A DNA stretch of 48,368 nucleotides from assembly GCA_024686035.1 (NCBI GenBank), contig JAIBDW010000007.1, forward strand, positions 1 to 48,368, written 5' to 3'. Under the pieces are notes generated by a model that had not been told where the DNA came from, made no database searches, and was given only the letters and a program-made list of their open reading frames with translations. The stretch's first letter is position 1; each line of letters opens with the position of its first letter. Below, in pieces: positions 1 to 9,042 of the stretch. A program made the position numbers and the translations under genes. This stretch comes from Oceanospirillaceae bacterium. Lineage in GTDB: Bacteria; Pseudomonadota; Gammaproteobacteria; Pseudomonadales; Balneatricaceae.

Positions 1-587
1 AGGTAGCCGATAAAAAAGCAGCCGATAAAAAAGCAGCCGATAAAAAAGCAGCCGATAAAAAAGCAGCAGACAAAAAAGCGGCAGACAACAAAGCTGCAGA
101 CAAAAAAGCCGCAGACAAAAAAGCAGCAGACAAAAAAGCAGCAGACAAAAAAGCAGCAGACAAAAAAGCAGCGGATAAAAAAGCAGCTCAACAAAGACAA
201 AAGGTTCAGCAAGCCCTAGACAACTTATTAGATGATGAAGAGGCCCAAACACAGGCTCTGGAGCAACAAGCCAGTAATGGCCAAGCAGTCGCTTCCGCAG
301 TGCATTATATAAGAGATGAGATCTCGTTAAAGTGGGTAAGGCCTGCTAATGCGCTTACCGGTATGTTAGTGGAGCTGGAGATTAACCTAGTACCTACAGG
401 TGAAGTAGTGGATATTCAAATAAGTTACCGTGATGCCAGTGCAACTGATGCATTTGTATCATCAGTTGTAAAGGCTGTGAAAAAGGTAGGGCGTTTTAAT
501 AAGTTAAGTCAGTTAAACCCTGTATTGTTTGACGCTAATTTTCGTAAATTCACCCTTAAGTTTAAACCAGAGGATTTGAGATTGTGA
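1..587 (+). CDS. tolA: TolA, C-terminal part (5' truncated by window edge)
   Basis: TolA is the inner-membrane protein that spans the periplasm and couples the TolQR motor to TolB and Pal. The frame is open from base 3. It begins with twelve tandem pentapeptides of type AADKK (bases 3-182), the lysine-rich alpha-helical domain II. A Gln-rich linker follows. The globular C-terminal domain runs from about base 297 to the stop, with the typical 'SLKWVRP' and '[11 protein letters not shown]' segments. The N-terminal membrane anchor lies outside the window. The stop TGA overlaps the GTG start of tolB by four bases, so the two are probably translationally coupled. Identity rests on domain layout plus the tolB-pal-cpoB neighbours. 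Confidence 0.95.
   Translation, partial: VADKKAADKKAADKKAADKKAADKKAADNKAADKKAADKKAADKKAADKKAADKKAADKKAAQQRQKVQQALDNLLDDEEAQTQALEQQASNGQAVASAVHYIRDEISLKWVRPANALTGMLVELEINLVPTGEVVDIQISYRDASATDAFVSSVVKAVKKVGRFNKLSQLNPVLFDANFRKFTLKFKPEDLRL
3..182 (+). repeat. 15-bp tandem repeat inside tolA (12 units)
   Basis: Twelve consecutive 15-base units encode A-A-D-K-K; the first begins V-A and the sixth reads AADNK. Most units end in a run of six A. Units differ at synonymous positions (gcc/gca/gcg/gct, gat/gac), so the array has diverged while the peptide was kept. This is the helical stalk of TolA, not a CRISPR or intergenic repeat. Confidence 0.93.
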
Positions 588-1930
588 TAATAATAAAAAA
601 GCGAGCTAAGTCAGCTCAAAATAAACCAAAAAGCGTGTTTTTTTCGGTAGTCTCCTCGGCTATTTTCACCCTATTGGTTTCATTTTCCGCATGGTCTTCA
701 GATCTAGTCATTGAAATAACTCAGGGGGTAGATAACCCTGTACCTATCGCAGTTGTTCCATTTCATTGGTCTGGCAATAATGCTTTGAATGAGGATGTAG
801 CTCAAGTCATTGATGCTGATTTGGAGCGTAGTGGCCAGTTTAAATCGTTAAAACGATCCTTGATGCTCAGTTTTCCTTATCAAGAAGAAGACGTTTATTT
901 TCGGGACTGGAGTTATCTTGCAACCGAATACCTTGTTATAGGGCAAGTATTGGTAACCGACTCGGGTGGTTATCAGGTTAATTACCAATTATTTGACGTA
1001 CAGCGTCAAGAAGTAATCTCAGCTAGTGGCTTCACTGGCGGGAAAAATGACTTACGTGCTTTAGCTCATTCTGCAAGCGACGCTATATATGAAGCTTTAA
1101 CGGGTCTTAAAGGAGCGTTTAGAACACGCATAGCCTACGTTGCGGCAGATAAAAAAGTTAACCCTAGCTACTATAAGTTGCTTGTGGCAGACGCCGATGG
1201 ATACAACGCAAAAGAGGTCCTTAAATCTAATCAACCCATTATGTCCCCATCTTGGTCACGTGATGCCACTAAACTGGCCTATGTTTCGTTTGAAACCAAT
1301 CGCCCGGCGATTTATGTTCAAGACATTACCACGGGGCAGCGAGAACGCATTCAATCTTTTAAAGGCATTAATGGTGCTCCGGCATGGTCACCCGATGGCA
1401 AAAAATTGGCTATCGTGCTTTCTAAAGACGGCAACGCCGAAATATATGTTTTAGATTTGGCCAGCAATAAACTGACCAGAGTTACTCGCCACTATGGTAT
1501 TGATACGGAGCCGTCTTGGAGTGTTGATGGTAAGCACATCTTGTTTACATCCGATCGTGGTGGTAAGCCACAAATATATCAAGTGACATTAGAATCTGGT
1601 TGGGTAGAGCGACTCACTTTTGAAGGTGACTATAATGCCCGTGGCAGCTTAACTTACGACGGCAGGTTTTTAGTGCTTGTAAGTCGGCATGATTCGCAGT
1701 TTAATATAGCAGTACAAGATTTGCAGCGCGGAACTATGTCGTTGTTGACTCAAACTAGCTTAGATGAATCACCAAGTGTCGCACCAAATGGCAGTATGGT
1801 TATTTATTCTACGCAGGATGGGGGTCGAGACATTCTTGCAGCGGTTTCTATAGATGGTAAGGTTAAGTTTAAAATCCCTGCAAACGAAGGTGTAGTTAGA
1901 GAGCCGGCTTGGTCTCCTTATTTGGATTGA
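584..1930 (+). CDS. tolB: Tol-Pal system translocation protein TolB
   Basis: TolB is the periplasmic beta-propeller protein that binds Pal and TolA. Length of 448 aa is close to the family norm. The N-terminus has a basic n-region followed by a hydrophobic stretch and a likely signal peptidase site near residues 37-39 (AWS-SD). Residues about 40-175 form the N-terminal domain. From about 180 onward the propeller blades show the repeated 'P-x-W-S-x-D-G-x-x-L' signature, for example [14 protein letters not shown] near 220, [13 protein letters not shown] near 266 and [14 protein letters not shown] near 310. The GTG start at 584 overlaps the tolA stop (GTGA). A 100-base gap leads to pal. Confidence 0.96.
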   Translation: MIIIKKRAKSAQNKPKSVFFSVVSSAIFTLLVSFSAWSSDLVIEITQGVDNPVPIAVVPFHWSGNNALNEDVAQVIDADLERSGQFKSLKRSLMLSFPYQEEDVYFRDWSYLATEYLVIGQVLVTDSGGYQVNYQLFDVQRQEVISASGFTGGKNDLRALAHSASDAIYEALTGLKGAFRTRIAYVAADKKVNPSYYKLLVADADGYNAKEVLKSNQPIMSPSWSRDATKLAYVSFETNRPAIYVQDITTGQRERIQSFKGINGAPAWSPDGKKLAIVLSKDGNAEIYVLDLASNKLTRVTRHYGIDTEPSWSVDGKHILFTSDRGGKPQIYQVTLESGWVERLTFEGDYNARGSLTYDGRFLVLVSRHDSQFNIAVQDLQRGTMSLLTQTSLDESPSVAPNGSMVIYSTQDGGRDILAAVSIDGKVKFKIPANEGVVREPAWSPYLD

Positions 1931-2030
1931 TGATCTAGATGTCTCAAGCCTAGTTGTGCGCTGGTTAATCATGTTAGAATTAACCAACGAATATTTTAAT
2001 CGATAAATGAAATTATTGAGGAGTAAATCC

Positions 2031-2687
2031 ATGGAAATGGGTAATTTAAGTAAGGTCATTGCTTCTGGCGTTTTAGTGGCTTTTTTAGGTGCGTGTAGTA
2101 CAACTGGTGAAACCACTGATGCTACAGCAAGTACTGAAGCTGCGCTTGTTGCTGCAGAAGCTCAAGCATTAGCTGAGACCCAGGCATTAGCTGAAGCTGA
2201 AGCATTAGCATTAGCAGAAACTCAAGCCCTAGCAGAAGCGGCGGTTCAAGCCCAAGCCGAAGCTGATGCTGCTGAAGCCGCGTTACAAGCTGAAAACGAG
2301 GCTGCTCAGGCCGCAATTATTGCACAGCAACAAGAAGAGGCAGAAGCGCAAGCTCTTGCACATATTATTTATTTTGATTTTGACCAGTCTACAATTAAGG
2401 CCGAGTTTCGTGCTGCACTTAATGGACATGCTGCATATTTAAGTCAAAACCCTTCCGCAAATATTGTTCTAGAAGGGCATGCTGACGAGCGTGGCACCCG
2501 TGAATATAATATTGCTTTGGGTGAGCGTCGAGGCAACGCTGTTAGCCGTTATTTGGTGGTTCAAGGCGTTTCAGTAGATGCTATCGAAGTGGTTAGTTTC
2601 GGCGAAGAACGACCAGTTAACGCAGGTCATGATAGTGCGTCTTGGGCAGAAAACCGTCGTGTTGAAATTCGTTATATAAATTACTAA
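2031..2687 (+). CDS. pal: Peptidoglycan-associated lipoprotein Pal with long Ala/Glu-rich linker
   Basis: Pal is the outer-membrane lipoprotein that binds peptidoglycan and TolB. I choose ATG 2031 because GAGGAG at 2018-2023 sits seven bases before it; an in-frame ATG at 2007 has no such site. The lipobox LGAC puts the lipidated cysteine at residue 22. The OmpA-like domain from base 2361 is canonical: [33 protein letters not shown]. Between them lies an unusual 75-residue linker (bases 2136-2360) made almost only of A, E, L and Q, with no Lys, Arg, Gly or Pro and with a duplicated [10 protein letters not shown] unit. The protein is 218 aa, longer than common Pal proteins. A terminator follows. 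Confidence 0.95.
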   Translation: MEMGNLSKVIASGVLVAFLGACSTTGETTDATASTEAALVAAEAQALAETQALAEAEALALAETQALAEAAVQAQAEADAAEAALQAENEAAQAAIIAQQQEEAEAQALAHIIYFDFDQSTIKAEFRAALNGHAAYLSQNPSANIVLEGHADERGTREYNIALGERRGNAVSRYLVVQGVSVDAIEVVSFGEERPVNAGHDSASWAENRRVEIRYINY

Positions 2688-2746
2688 ATCCCTGCTCATT
2701 CTGCGGCTGTGGCATGAGTAAAGTAGATTTTTATACGCCCTAAACC

Positions 2747-2779
2747 ACCACCGTTATGCTTTGCATAGCGGTGGTTTTT
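2747..2779 (+). terminator. Rho-independent terminator after pal
   Basis: A 12-bp stem ACCACCGTTATG / CATAGCGGTGGT (one G-U pair) with loop CTTTG is followed by a T run. It lies between pal and cpoB, so only part of the transcription, or a separate promoter, would reach cpoB. Confidence 0.8.
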
Positions 2780-2816
2780 GCTTTTTAAACTTGGTGTCTT
2801 TTTCGGGTTCGCTTTT

Positions 2817-3689
2817 ATGTCTCAAACTCATAATTTCTTTTACCTATCATTGTTTGTGTTATCTTTCTCAATAGCAGTGAATGCCAATAATTCGGTGCCA
2901 GTAACTGATTTAGCAAATGATATAGGAGATAGTTTAGGAGCCTCGTCTACACCTTTACAGCCCAAGGTGATAGAACCAACTCCACAAGTATTGAAAATAA
3001 ACACAGCACAAGTTGGTGCGCTAGCCATTGCAAATACACAAATGTTTGACCTTGTTGAAACTCTAAAAGTTGAATTGCAACAATTGCGAGGGCAAGTGGA
3101 GCAGCTTACCTATCACTTAGAACGGCTTAAGCAAGACCAAAAACAACGATATCTTGACCTAGATCGAAGGATTGTGAGCCTATCTGCTGCGTCTGCAGCA
3201 ACCAACAGTGCTCAAGCTACACCCCAAGTTGATCAGGTCGTTAACACTGAAACTTTGGCCCCCATAGCAGCGTCTGAGTTTGCTTTGGAACCTACGGTTT
3301 CAACTCAGAATATATATGATCCCGAGGCTGAGAAAACGGATTACAAGGCCGCATTCACTTTGATTCGAGAGCGACAGTATGATGCCTCCATTGAAGCCTT
3401 ACTTACTTTTATAAAGAATTACCCACAAGGGGTATTACTTGGTAATGCTCATTACTGGTTAGGAGAGGTGTACATGGTTCAAGGTGATGCGTCATTAGCT
3501 GCGTTGTCATTTGAATATGTTATTAGTGAGTTTCCAGAACATAGAAAAATGCCAGATGCGCTGTATAAAGCTGGGGTTGCTTATCAAAATTTAGGTGATA
3601 TGAGTAAAGCTAATAAATTGTTAAATCGAGTGTTGGTGGAGTACGCAGACTCTTCCGCAGCTCGCTTAGCCCAAGAGAGGGTCAACTAG
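2817..3689 (+). CDS. cpoB: Cell division coordinator CpoB (YbgF), TolA-binding TPR protein
   Basis: CpoB is the periplasmic partner of TolA that links Tol-Pal to septal peptidoglycan synthesis. ATG 2817 gives a clean signal peptide ([20 protein letters not shown], cleavage near VNA-NN). An upstream in-frame TTG at 2778 would lie inside the terminator and is rejected. A Gln/Leu-rich coiled coil lies around residues 65-115 (the trimerisation domain), followed by an Ala/Thr/Val-rich linker. From about residue 170 there are three TPR-like repeats: [40 protein letters not shown] and [20 protein letters not shown]. It stops one base before nadA, implying co-transcription. Only a weak ribosome site precedes the start. 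Confidence 0.9.
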   Translation: MSQTHNFFYLSLFVLSFSIAVNANNSVPVTDLANDIGDSLGASSTPLQPKVIEPTPQVLKINTAQVGALAIANTQMFDLVETLKVELQQLRGQVEQLTYHLERLKQDQKQRYLDLDRRIVSLSAASAATNSAQATPQVDQVVNTETLAPIAASEFALEPTVSTQNIYDPEAEKTDYKAAFTLIRERQYDASIEALLTFIKNYPQGVLLGNAHYWLGEVYMVQGDASLAALSFEYVISEFPEHRKMPDALYKAGVAYQNLGDMSKANKLLNRVLVEYADSSAARLAQERVN

Positions 3690-3690
3690 A

Positions 3691-4758
3691 ATGTCAGAAA
3701 ATTCTGCTTTGATGATGACCCAGTCAGATATTTCGGCAAGAGTGTTGGTGCAAGAACACCTAGCCCATGAGCATTTACGCCAGATGCCTGTTGTCAAGGA
3801 CATCGAAGCACAAAAGAACCGTATTAAACAATTGCTTGAAAAGAATGATGCAAGCTTAGTAGCGCATTATTATACCGATGCGTTGGTGCAAGAGTTAGCA
3901 GAAGAAACGGGCGGATGCGTATCTGATTCCTTAGAAATGGCACGTTTCGGTAGCCATTGTTCAGCGTCTACTCTAGTGGTTGCGGGTGTTCATTTTATGG
4001 GTGAAACCGCAAAAATTCTTAATCCAAATAAACGTGTTTTAGTGCCTACTTTAGAGGCGACGTGTTCTTTAGATATTGGGTGTCCGGCCGATAAATTCAC
4101 GGCATTTTGTGATGCTCACCCAGACCATACAGTCGTAGTTTATGCGAATACATCTGCGGCAGTTAAGGCTCGTGCAGATTGGGTAGTGACCTCTGGTATA
4201 GCAGTGAAGCTAATGGAATATTTGGTCGCAGAAGGTAAGCCGATCATCTGGGGACCAGATCAACATCTAGGGCGGTATATTGCTAAGCAAACCGGCACTG
4301 ACATGTTACTTTGGCAGGGATCATGCATTGTCCACGACGAATTTAAAGTACAAGGGGTGCAAAAGTTAAAGCATATTTACCCTAATGCTGCTGTCTTAGT
4401 TCATCCTGAATCGTCTTATGCTATGACGGAAATTGCAGACTTTGTAGGATCTACCACGCAGCTGATTAAAGCAGCACAAGATATGCCTAATAAAGAATTT
4501 ATTGTGGCAACTGATCGTGGCATTTTTTACAAAATGCAGCAAGCCGCTCCAAAAAAGCTGCTCATGGAGGCCCCCACAGCAGGTCATAGTGCCACGTGTC
4601 GTAGCTGCGCACATTGTCCTTGGATGGCGATGAATGATTTGGACAAAATAGAACAAGTGCTGTTACACGGCCACAATGAAATTACAATTGATGTCACACT
4701 GCAGCAACGAGCTTTAAAGCCGTTAAAGCGGTTAATGGATTTTGCTGCAGTTAATTAA
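3691..4758 (+). CDS. nadA: Quinolinate synthase NadA
   Basis: NadA condenses iminoaspartate with dihydroxyacetone phosphate to quinolinate in NAD synthesis, using a [4Fe-4S] cluster in the cytoplasm. Cysteines C125, C212 and C309 have the same spacing (87 and 97 residues) as the three cluster ligands of the E. coli enzyme. The preceding CxxCxxC (C303, C306, C309) is also present. [19 protein letters not shown] and [12 protein letters not shown] are family signatures. Length of 355 aa is normal. GAGAGGG at about 3674-3680 can serve as ribosome site. It starts one base after the cpoB stop; the tRNA cluster that separates these genes in E. coli is absent. Confidence 0.97.
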   Translation: MSENSALMMTQSDISARVLVQEHLAHEHLRQMPVVKDIEAQKNRIKQLLEKNDASLVAHYYTDALVQELAEETGGCVSDSLEMARFGSHCSASTLVVAGVHFMGETAKILNPNKRVLVPTLEATCSLDIGCPADKFTAFCDAHPDHTVVVYANTSAAVKARADWVVTSGIAVKLMEYLVAEGKPIIWGPDQHLGRYIAKQTGTDMLLWQGSCIVHDEFKVQGVQKLKHIYPNAAVLVHPESSYAMTEIADFVGSTTQLIKAAQDMPNKEFIVATDRGIFYKMQQAAPKKLLMEAPTAGHSATCRSCAHCPWMAMNDLDKIEQVLLHGHNEITIDVTLQQRALKPLKRLMDFAAVN

Positions 4759-4844
4759 CATAGCCAAAATATAAATCGCTAAAGCGCAGTTTCACCTATT
4801 AATAGGCGCCACTGGAAACGCTTTTAATGCAAGTAAGGTCAACA

Positions 4845-5102
4845 ATGGACAATACCACGATTGGGGGTGCACAAGCTTGGCATCAGTTGCTAGACACGCA
4901 AGGTTTGCAATGTCCTTTACCCCTTTTAAAGGCTAAACGAGCGTTAAGTCAATTAGAAGTAGGCCAAACACTTAAAGTGCTTGCCACAGATGCCGGTTCA
5001 CAAAGAGACTTCGCAGCCTGGACTCGATTGGCAGGTCACAACTTACATCAAAATCAATGTATTGACAGTGTCTATCACTACCTCATTGAAAAGACAATTT
5101 AG
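4845..5102 (+). CDS. TusA-family sulfurtransferase-like protein
   Basis: This small cytoplasmic protein of the TusA/SirA/YeeD fold carries the family motif CPLP(LLKAKRAL), with the persulfide-carrying cysteine at residue 23. Family members relay sulfur to tRNA thiolation or molybdenum cofactor enzymes; which role applies here cannot be told. I prefer ATG 4845, preceded by TAAGG at 4834-4838 with six-base spacing, over ATG 4827. That gives 85 aa. It lies eight bases upstream of perM and downstream of nadA. The same gene pair with perM and bcp occurs in Pseudomonas, which supports the assignment. Confidence 0.85.
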   Translation: MDNTTIGGAQAWHQLLDTQGLQCPLPLLKAKRALSQLEVGQTLKVLATDAGSQRDFAAWTRLAGHNLHQNQCIDSVYHYLIEKTI

Positions 5103-5110
5103 GGTGTTAC

Positions 5111-6169
5111 ATGTTTAAAGTATTTCGGGCTTGGTTGGATCATTTTTTTGCTGATGAACAAGCGTTATTATTAGTGGTATTGTTAGCCGTTGGTCTGGCT
5201 GCAATTTTGATTTTTGGGGCCACGTTAACGCCCGTTTTTGCCAGTATAATCTTAGCTTATTTGATTTTTGGTTTGGTGCAGTGGCTAGAACGCTTTGGTG
5301 TTAATCATTTGCCAGCGGTGTGGGGCATTTATTTTTTGTTCATAGCGTTGCTTGTTGTGTTTGTGTTTGTGTTACTGCCATTGCTTTGGAATCAAGCTAC
5401 TGACCTTTTAAGTGCTTTGCCATTGATGCTTGAAGAGTTAAGAGACTTGTTGATGCTTTTGCCAGAACAATACCCAGAGCTAATCAGCGCAGCGCAAGTT
5501 AAGCAAATGGCTGACGCAGTTTTGGCTGAGTTTGGTAATGCAGGGCAATTATTAGTGTCTTTTTCTTTAGCCTCTATAGGCCAATCACTAACTTGGTTAG
5601 TCTATTTGGTTTTAGTGCCTATTTTAGTATTTTTCTTTCTTAAAGATGCCCATATGATGGTGTCTTGGTTTACGTCATTTCTACCTGTGAAACGCAACGT
5701 GTTGAGCCATGTTTGGCTTGAGATGGACCAACAAATTGGCAATTATGTTCGAGGTAAAGTGCTTGAAATTTTGATTGTTGGCAGCGTCTCTTACATTGTA
5801 TTTTTGTGGTTAGGGTTGGATTATGCAGCGCTGTTAGCTATGGTTGTGGGTTTATCCGTGCTTATCCCATATATAGGAGCTACCATTGTAACTATCCCAG
5901 TTGCCTTGATTGCTTATGTGCAATGGGGTGTGTCACCAGAGTTTTATTCCTTAATGATTGCCTATGGCATCATCCAAGCCCTTGATGGCAATGTGCTTGT
6001 GCCTCTGCTGTTTTCAGAAGCGGTCAACTTGCACCCGGTTGCGATCATCGTAGCTGTATTGTTTTTTGGTAGTATGTGGGGCCTTTGGGGCGTATTCTTT
6101 GCCATTCCTTTGGCAACATTAATTAAAGCTGTTATGAACGCCTGGCCTAAGAAATTGTTAGTTGATTAA
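5111..6169 (+). CDS. perM: AI-2E family transporter PerM
   Basis: This is an inner-membrane protein of the AI-2E/PerM (UPF0118) family, 352 aa, with about seven to eight hydrophobic segments: two near residues 18-55, one at 65-95, one at 150-180, and a block from 215 to 345. The central soluble region (about 95-150) and the segment FFLKDAHMMVSWFTSFLP are typical. Members export diverse small molecules or ions; the substrate cannot be inferred. AGGGTG just before ATG 5111 is the ribosome site. The 3' end overlaps the convergent bcp gene by 23 bases. Confidence 0.88.
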   Translation: MFKVFRAWLDHFFADEQALLLVVLLAVGLAAILIFGATLTPVFASIILAYLIFGLVQWLERFGVNHLPAVWGIYFLFIALLVVFVFVLLPLLWNQATDLLSALPLMLEELRDLLMLLPEQYPELISAAQVKQMADAVLAEFGNAGQLLVSFSLASIGQSLTWLVYLVLVPILVFFFLKDAHMMVSWFTSFLPVKRNVLSHVWLEMDQQIGNYVRGKVLEILIVGSVSYIVFLWLGLDYAALLAMVVGLSVLIPYIGATIVTIPVALIAYVQWGVSPEFYSLMIAYGIIQALDGNVLVPLLFSEAVNLHPVAIIVAVLFFGSMWGLWGVFFAIPLATLIKAVMNAWPKKLLVD

Positions 6170-6620
6170 GATGATCTAAAACAAGTTGAGCGTGCTGGGG
6201 TACTTTTACCTTGCGCCATTCTTGGACTAAGATACCATCAGGGTTTATGATAAAGGTGCTGCGGTCAATACCCATGTATTCTTTACCATAGAGTTTTTTC
6301 AATTTAATGACATCAAACAAGGCGCATAAAGCTTCGCTTTCATCACTGATCAATTCAAAGTTGTACCCTTGTTTGGCTTTAAATTTTTCATGCTTTTTAA
6401 TAGAATCTCTGGAAATTCCATACACTTTAGCGTTAAGTGTTTCAAACTCGCTTAATAAGCCGTTGAAATCATGACCTTCTGTGGTACACCCTGGAGTGTC
6501 ATCTTTCGGGTAAAAATAAAGCACTACAAATTGTCCTCTGTGCTCCCTTACGTTGAATTCACTCTGGTTGGTTGCTGGCGCTGTTATTTGTGGAACAGCT
6601 TGTCCAATAGTAATGCTCAT
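6147..6620 (-). CDS. bcp: Thioredoxin-dependent peroxiredoxin Bcp
   Basis: Bcp reduces hydroperoxides in the cytoplasm. The start is taken as the ATG whose complement ends at 6620, giving MSITIGQ and 157 aa; the longer frame upstream adds an unrelated tail. The thioredoxin-fold core FVVLYFYPKDDTPGC holds the peroxidatic Cys45. The residue at the usual resolving position (+5, Cys50 in E. coli) is His50. Cys99 in 'EALCALFDV' is retained, so the enzyme probably works as a 1-Cys or atypical Prx. WRKVKVPQHAQLVLDHL near the C-terminus is typical. It is convergent with perM and divergent from bamC. Confidence 0.95.
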   Translation of the reverse strand: MSITIGQAVPQITAPATNQSEFNVREHRGQFVVLYFYPKDDTPGCTTEGHDFNGLLSEFETLNAKVYGISRDSIKKHEKFKAKQGYNFELISDESEALCALFDVIKLKKLYGKEYMGIDRSTFIINPDGILVQEWRKVKVPQHAQLVLDHLNQLTIS

Positions 6621-6711
6621 ATGGGTAGTCTCAATTAAAAGTGTTATGATGTGATTTTTGTACCATCTTAAACAACTGGATGACATTTTGAAACAACAAG
6701 ATTTTGGATTT

Positions 6712-8061
6712 ATGCGTACTTTTTCTCTGCTTTTAGCAACCGGGCTAATAGCTAGCTGTGCTGGTAAGCCGACACTTAATACTGAAAGTGATAGTGTCTT
6801 TAGAGATAAAAGTCTTGATTATGCAAAGTCTAAAGTGCTTGATCGTATTGAAGTGCCAGAAGGTTTAAATGGCACTCAAGTACAAAGTGACTTACTGGCT
6901 ATACCTGCTGCACAGTCCCCTGAGCAATCAAACGGTATAGAAACCGCACCCCGACCTGATTTTGTATTTGCCCAAACCGGTAATAATTCTGCACATTTAA
7001 CAGGGGGTCTTGACCTTAAGAAGATTAGCGTTGCAGGCAGTTTATCAAAAGTACAAGGGCAGGTTGCTCAATTTTGGTCGGATCAAGGTGTTGCTATAGA
7101 GACAGTGTCGGATATGAATACTGTTGAAACACAATGGTTTTCTTTATCCGATGACCCTGGCCCGTCGACTAATAGTTTTATTAGTCGCTGGATTCGAAGT
7201 TTAACAAAAGCAGATGATGACATCGTCAATGGACGAGTGAAAATTGAGCTAAACGAAATACCAAAAAACCGAGTTGAATTGTCTTTATCTTTCTTGCAAT
7301 GGACTCAACTGGAAATTACCCAAAACAAAGTAATCAATTGGCAAGACTCTGGCCGAGCACTACCGAATGAGTCTGAAATTACATTTGAATTGTTGCGCTA
7401 CCTTAGTCATACATCAAAAGTAGTACAAATATCAGATGGAAGTGCCCAACATTACCAGGTTCCTTTATTTGGCAAAGATCAATTTGACCAGCCCTTAATC
7501 CAATTGAATATGTCTTATGCCGACGCTTTCCCCAAGGTTCTTGCAGCGATGTCTGTGTTTGATGTAGGCAGCTATGACGAAGCGGCAAAGGCTATTTATT
7601 TTACCCATACTAGTCATTTGAGAACACTTGACGAGGCTAAATCTAAATCTAGTGGAATTCTCGGGTGGTTCAAAGATTTGCATACTAGCGACGGTAAAAA
7701 AGATAAGCGAGGTGGAATTAAGATTGACACATCATTGCTAGGCTTTGAAGCTGATGAAGAGCCTGCTGAAGATTTAACTATTTATTCAGCTCAGCCAGAT
7801 TTGGCCGTACCTACAAGTTTAGAGGATAAAAAGGGTTATAAGGTTTGGATGGGTGGAAAAGTTGTTTATGTATTTGAAGATGCCGACCAAGGTGAGGTTA
7901 GTGAAGCCGGCAAATATACCTATGTTGGGCAATTCCAATTAAGCTTTCAGGTCACCTCGAGTAGCGTCTATTTACAAGTGTTAGATAATCAAGGAAAACC
8001 CGCTGCTAAAGTCTATGCACAAGAAATTCTTTCAATATTGCAACCACAAATTAATAAATAA
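6712..8061 (+). CDS. bamC: Outer membrane assembly lipoprotein BamC
   Basis: BamC (NlpB) is a lipoprotein subunit of the BAM complex. ATG 6712 gives a lipoprotein signal peptide with lipobox IASC, Cys16. The unstructured segment after it, with 'LDRIEVPEGLNGTQ' and 'LLAIPAA', matches the conserved BamD-binding N-terminal region. Two helix-grip domains follow (about 110-235 and 270-449). At 449 aa it is longer than E. coli BamC (344 aa); part of the excess is a Gly/Lys/Asp-rich insertion near residues 315-350. In Pseudomonas and E. coli bamC sits next to dapA, but here it follows bcp and dapA is about 10 kb away. Confidence 0.85.
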   Translation: MRTFSLLLATGLIASCAGKPTLNTESDSVFRDKSLDYAKSKVLDRIEVPEGLNGTQVQSDLLAIPAAQSPEQSNGIETAPRPDFVFAQTGNNSAHLTGGLDLKKISVAGSLSKVQGQVAQFWSDQGVAIETVSDMNTVETQWFSLSDDPGPSTNSFISRWIRSLTKADDDIVNGRVKIELNEIPKNRVELSLSFLQWTQLEITQNKVINWQDSGRALPNESEITFELLRYLSHTSKVVQISDGSAQHYQVPLFGKDQFDQPLIQLNMSYADAFPKVLAAMSVFDVGSYDEAAKAIYFTHTSHLRTLDEAKSKSSGILGWFKDLHTSDGKKDKRGGIKIDTSLLGFEADEEPAEDLTIYSAQPDLAVPTSLEDKKGYKVWMGGKVVYVFEDADQGEVSEAGKYTYVGQFQLSFQVTSSSVYLQVLDNQGKPAAKVYAQEILSILQPQINK

Positions 8062-8082
8062 TTTTTATAGGACTGCTAAAGC

Positions 8083-9042
8083 ATGAATGCAGCGATATTA
8101 GATGCGGCAACACTAGGTTTTGATGACCTTGATTTTGTCCCTCTAACTAACGCTGTTGAACACATGCATTGTTATCAGCAAACCAAAGCCAGTGACACTG
8201 TTAAGCGCCTTACAGGCGTCCAAATAGCCTTAGTCAACAAGGTTGTTCTTGATGCTAGTGTGCTTTCACAACTACCCTTACTTAAACACATTATCGTGCT
8301 AGCTACGGGGGTTAATAATATTGATCTTAGTGCAGCTAAAGCACTGGGTATTAGTGTGCAAAATTGTCGTGCCTATGGTGTAGACTCAGTCGCACAGCAT
8401 TGTTTAATGTTGATGCTTTGTTTGAGTACTAAAATGCTTAATTATCGACGCTCAATCAAAAATGGGGACTGGAGTAAAAGTACACAGTTTTGTATGTTAG
8501 ATTTTCCTGTAGAAAGCTTGTCTGGCAAAACCCTAGGTATTGTTGGATACGGCGATCTTGGAAAGGGTGTTGCGGATCTAGCGTTGGCATTTGGCATGAA
8601 GATTTTGATTGCCCAAAGGCCTGGCAAAAATGTGGAGCCCAAGTCAGGACGCCTTGGTTTGGCAAAGATGTTGCCCCAAGTGGACATTCTCTCTTTGCAT
8701 TGTCCCCTTACTCAAGACACAACTGATCTAATCGATTGGCCACAGCTATGCGCTTTGCCTAATTCGGCCTTTCTCATTAATTGCGCACGTGGCGGAGTGG
8801 TTAATGAATTAGCTTTGCTTAAAGCATTAGATGAAGGCCAGATAGCAGGAGCAGGTGTTGATGTCTTAACCCAAGAGCCGCCATTAAAAGATCATCCCTT
8901 ATTAACGGTAGATAGAGACAATTTAATTATTACTCCTCATACCGCTTGGGCAAGTCGACAGGCTAGACAAACGATTCTAAGCCAAGCCCAAGAGAACATA
9001 ATGAGCTTGAGATCGGGCCAAGATTTAGTTCGCCAGCTCTAA
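8083..9042 (+). CDS. D-2-hydroxyacid dehydrogenase (glycerate/hydroxypyruvate type)
   Basis: This is an NAD(P)-dependent dehydrogenase of 319 aa. The Rossmann motif is GIVGYGDLGKGVADLAL. The catalytic triad is Arg in NCARGGVVNE, Glu in TQEPP and His in PHTAWAS. The 'NCRAYGVDSVAQHCLMLML' segment is typical of the glycerate dehydrogenase (HprA) branch, which interconverts hydroxypyruvate or glyoxylate with the D-hydroxyacid. Exact substrate is uncertain. AGGA precedes ATG 8083 by a normal distance. It starts 21 bases after bamC and may be co-transcribed with it. A long gene-free region follows. Confidence 0.88.
   Translation: MNAAILDAATLGFDDLDFVPLTNAVEHMHCYQQTKASDTVKRLTGVQIALVNKVVLDASVLSQLPLLKHIIVLATGVNNIDLSAAKALGISVQNCRAYGVDSVAQHCLMLMLCLSTKMLNYRRSIKNGDWSKSTQFCMLDFPVESLSGKTLGIVGYGDLGKGVADLALAFGMKILIAQRPGKNVEPKSGRLGLAKMLPQVDILSLHCPLTQDTTDLIDWPQLCALPNSAFLINCARGGVVNELALLKALDEGQIAGAGVDVLTQEPPLKDHPLLTVDRDNLIITPHTAWASRQARQTILSQAQENIMSLRSGQDLVRQL

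Noticed and set aside
1-190. Regular repeats resembling a CRISPR array
   Set aside because: Units are contiguous without spacers and encode the TolA AADKK stalk in an open frame.
2122-2316. Reverse-strand frame rich in Leu and Gln
   Set aside because: Shadow of the low-complexity Pal linker.
3690-4826. tRNA genes expected between cpoB and nadA or after nadA
   Set aside because: cpoB and nadA are one base apart, and the 4759-4844 gap has no tRNA-like cloverleaf or GTTCRA loop.
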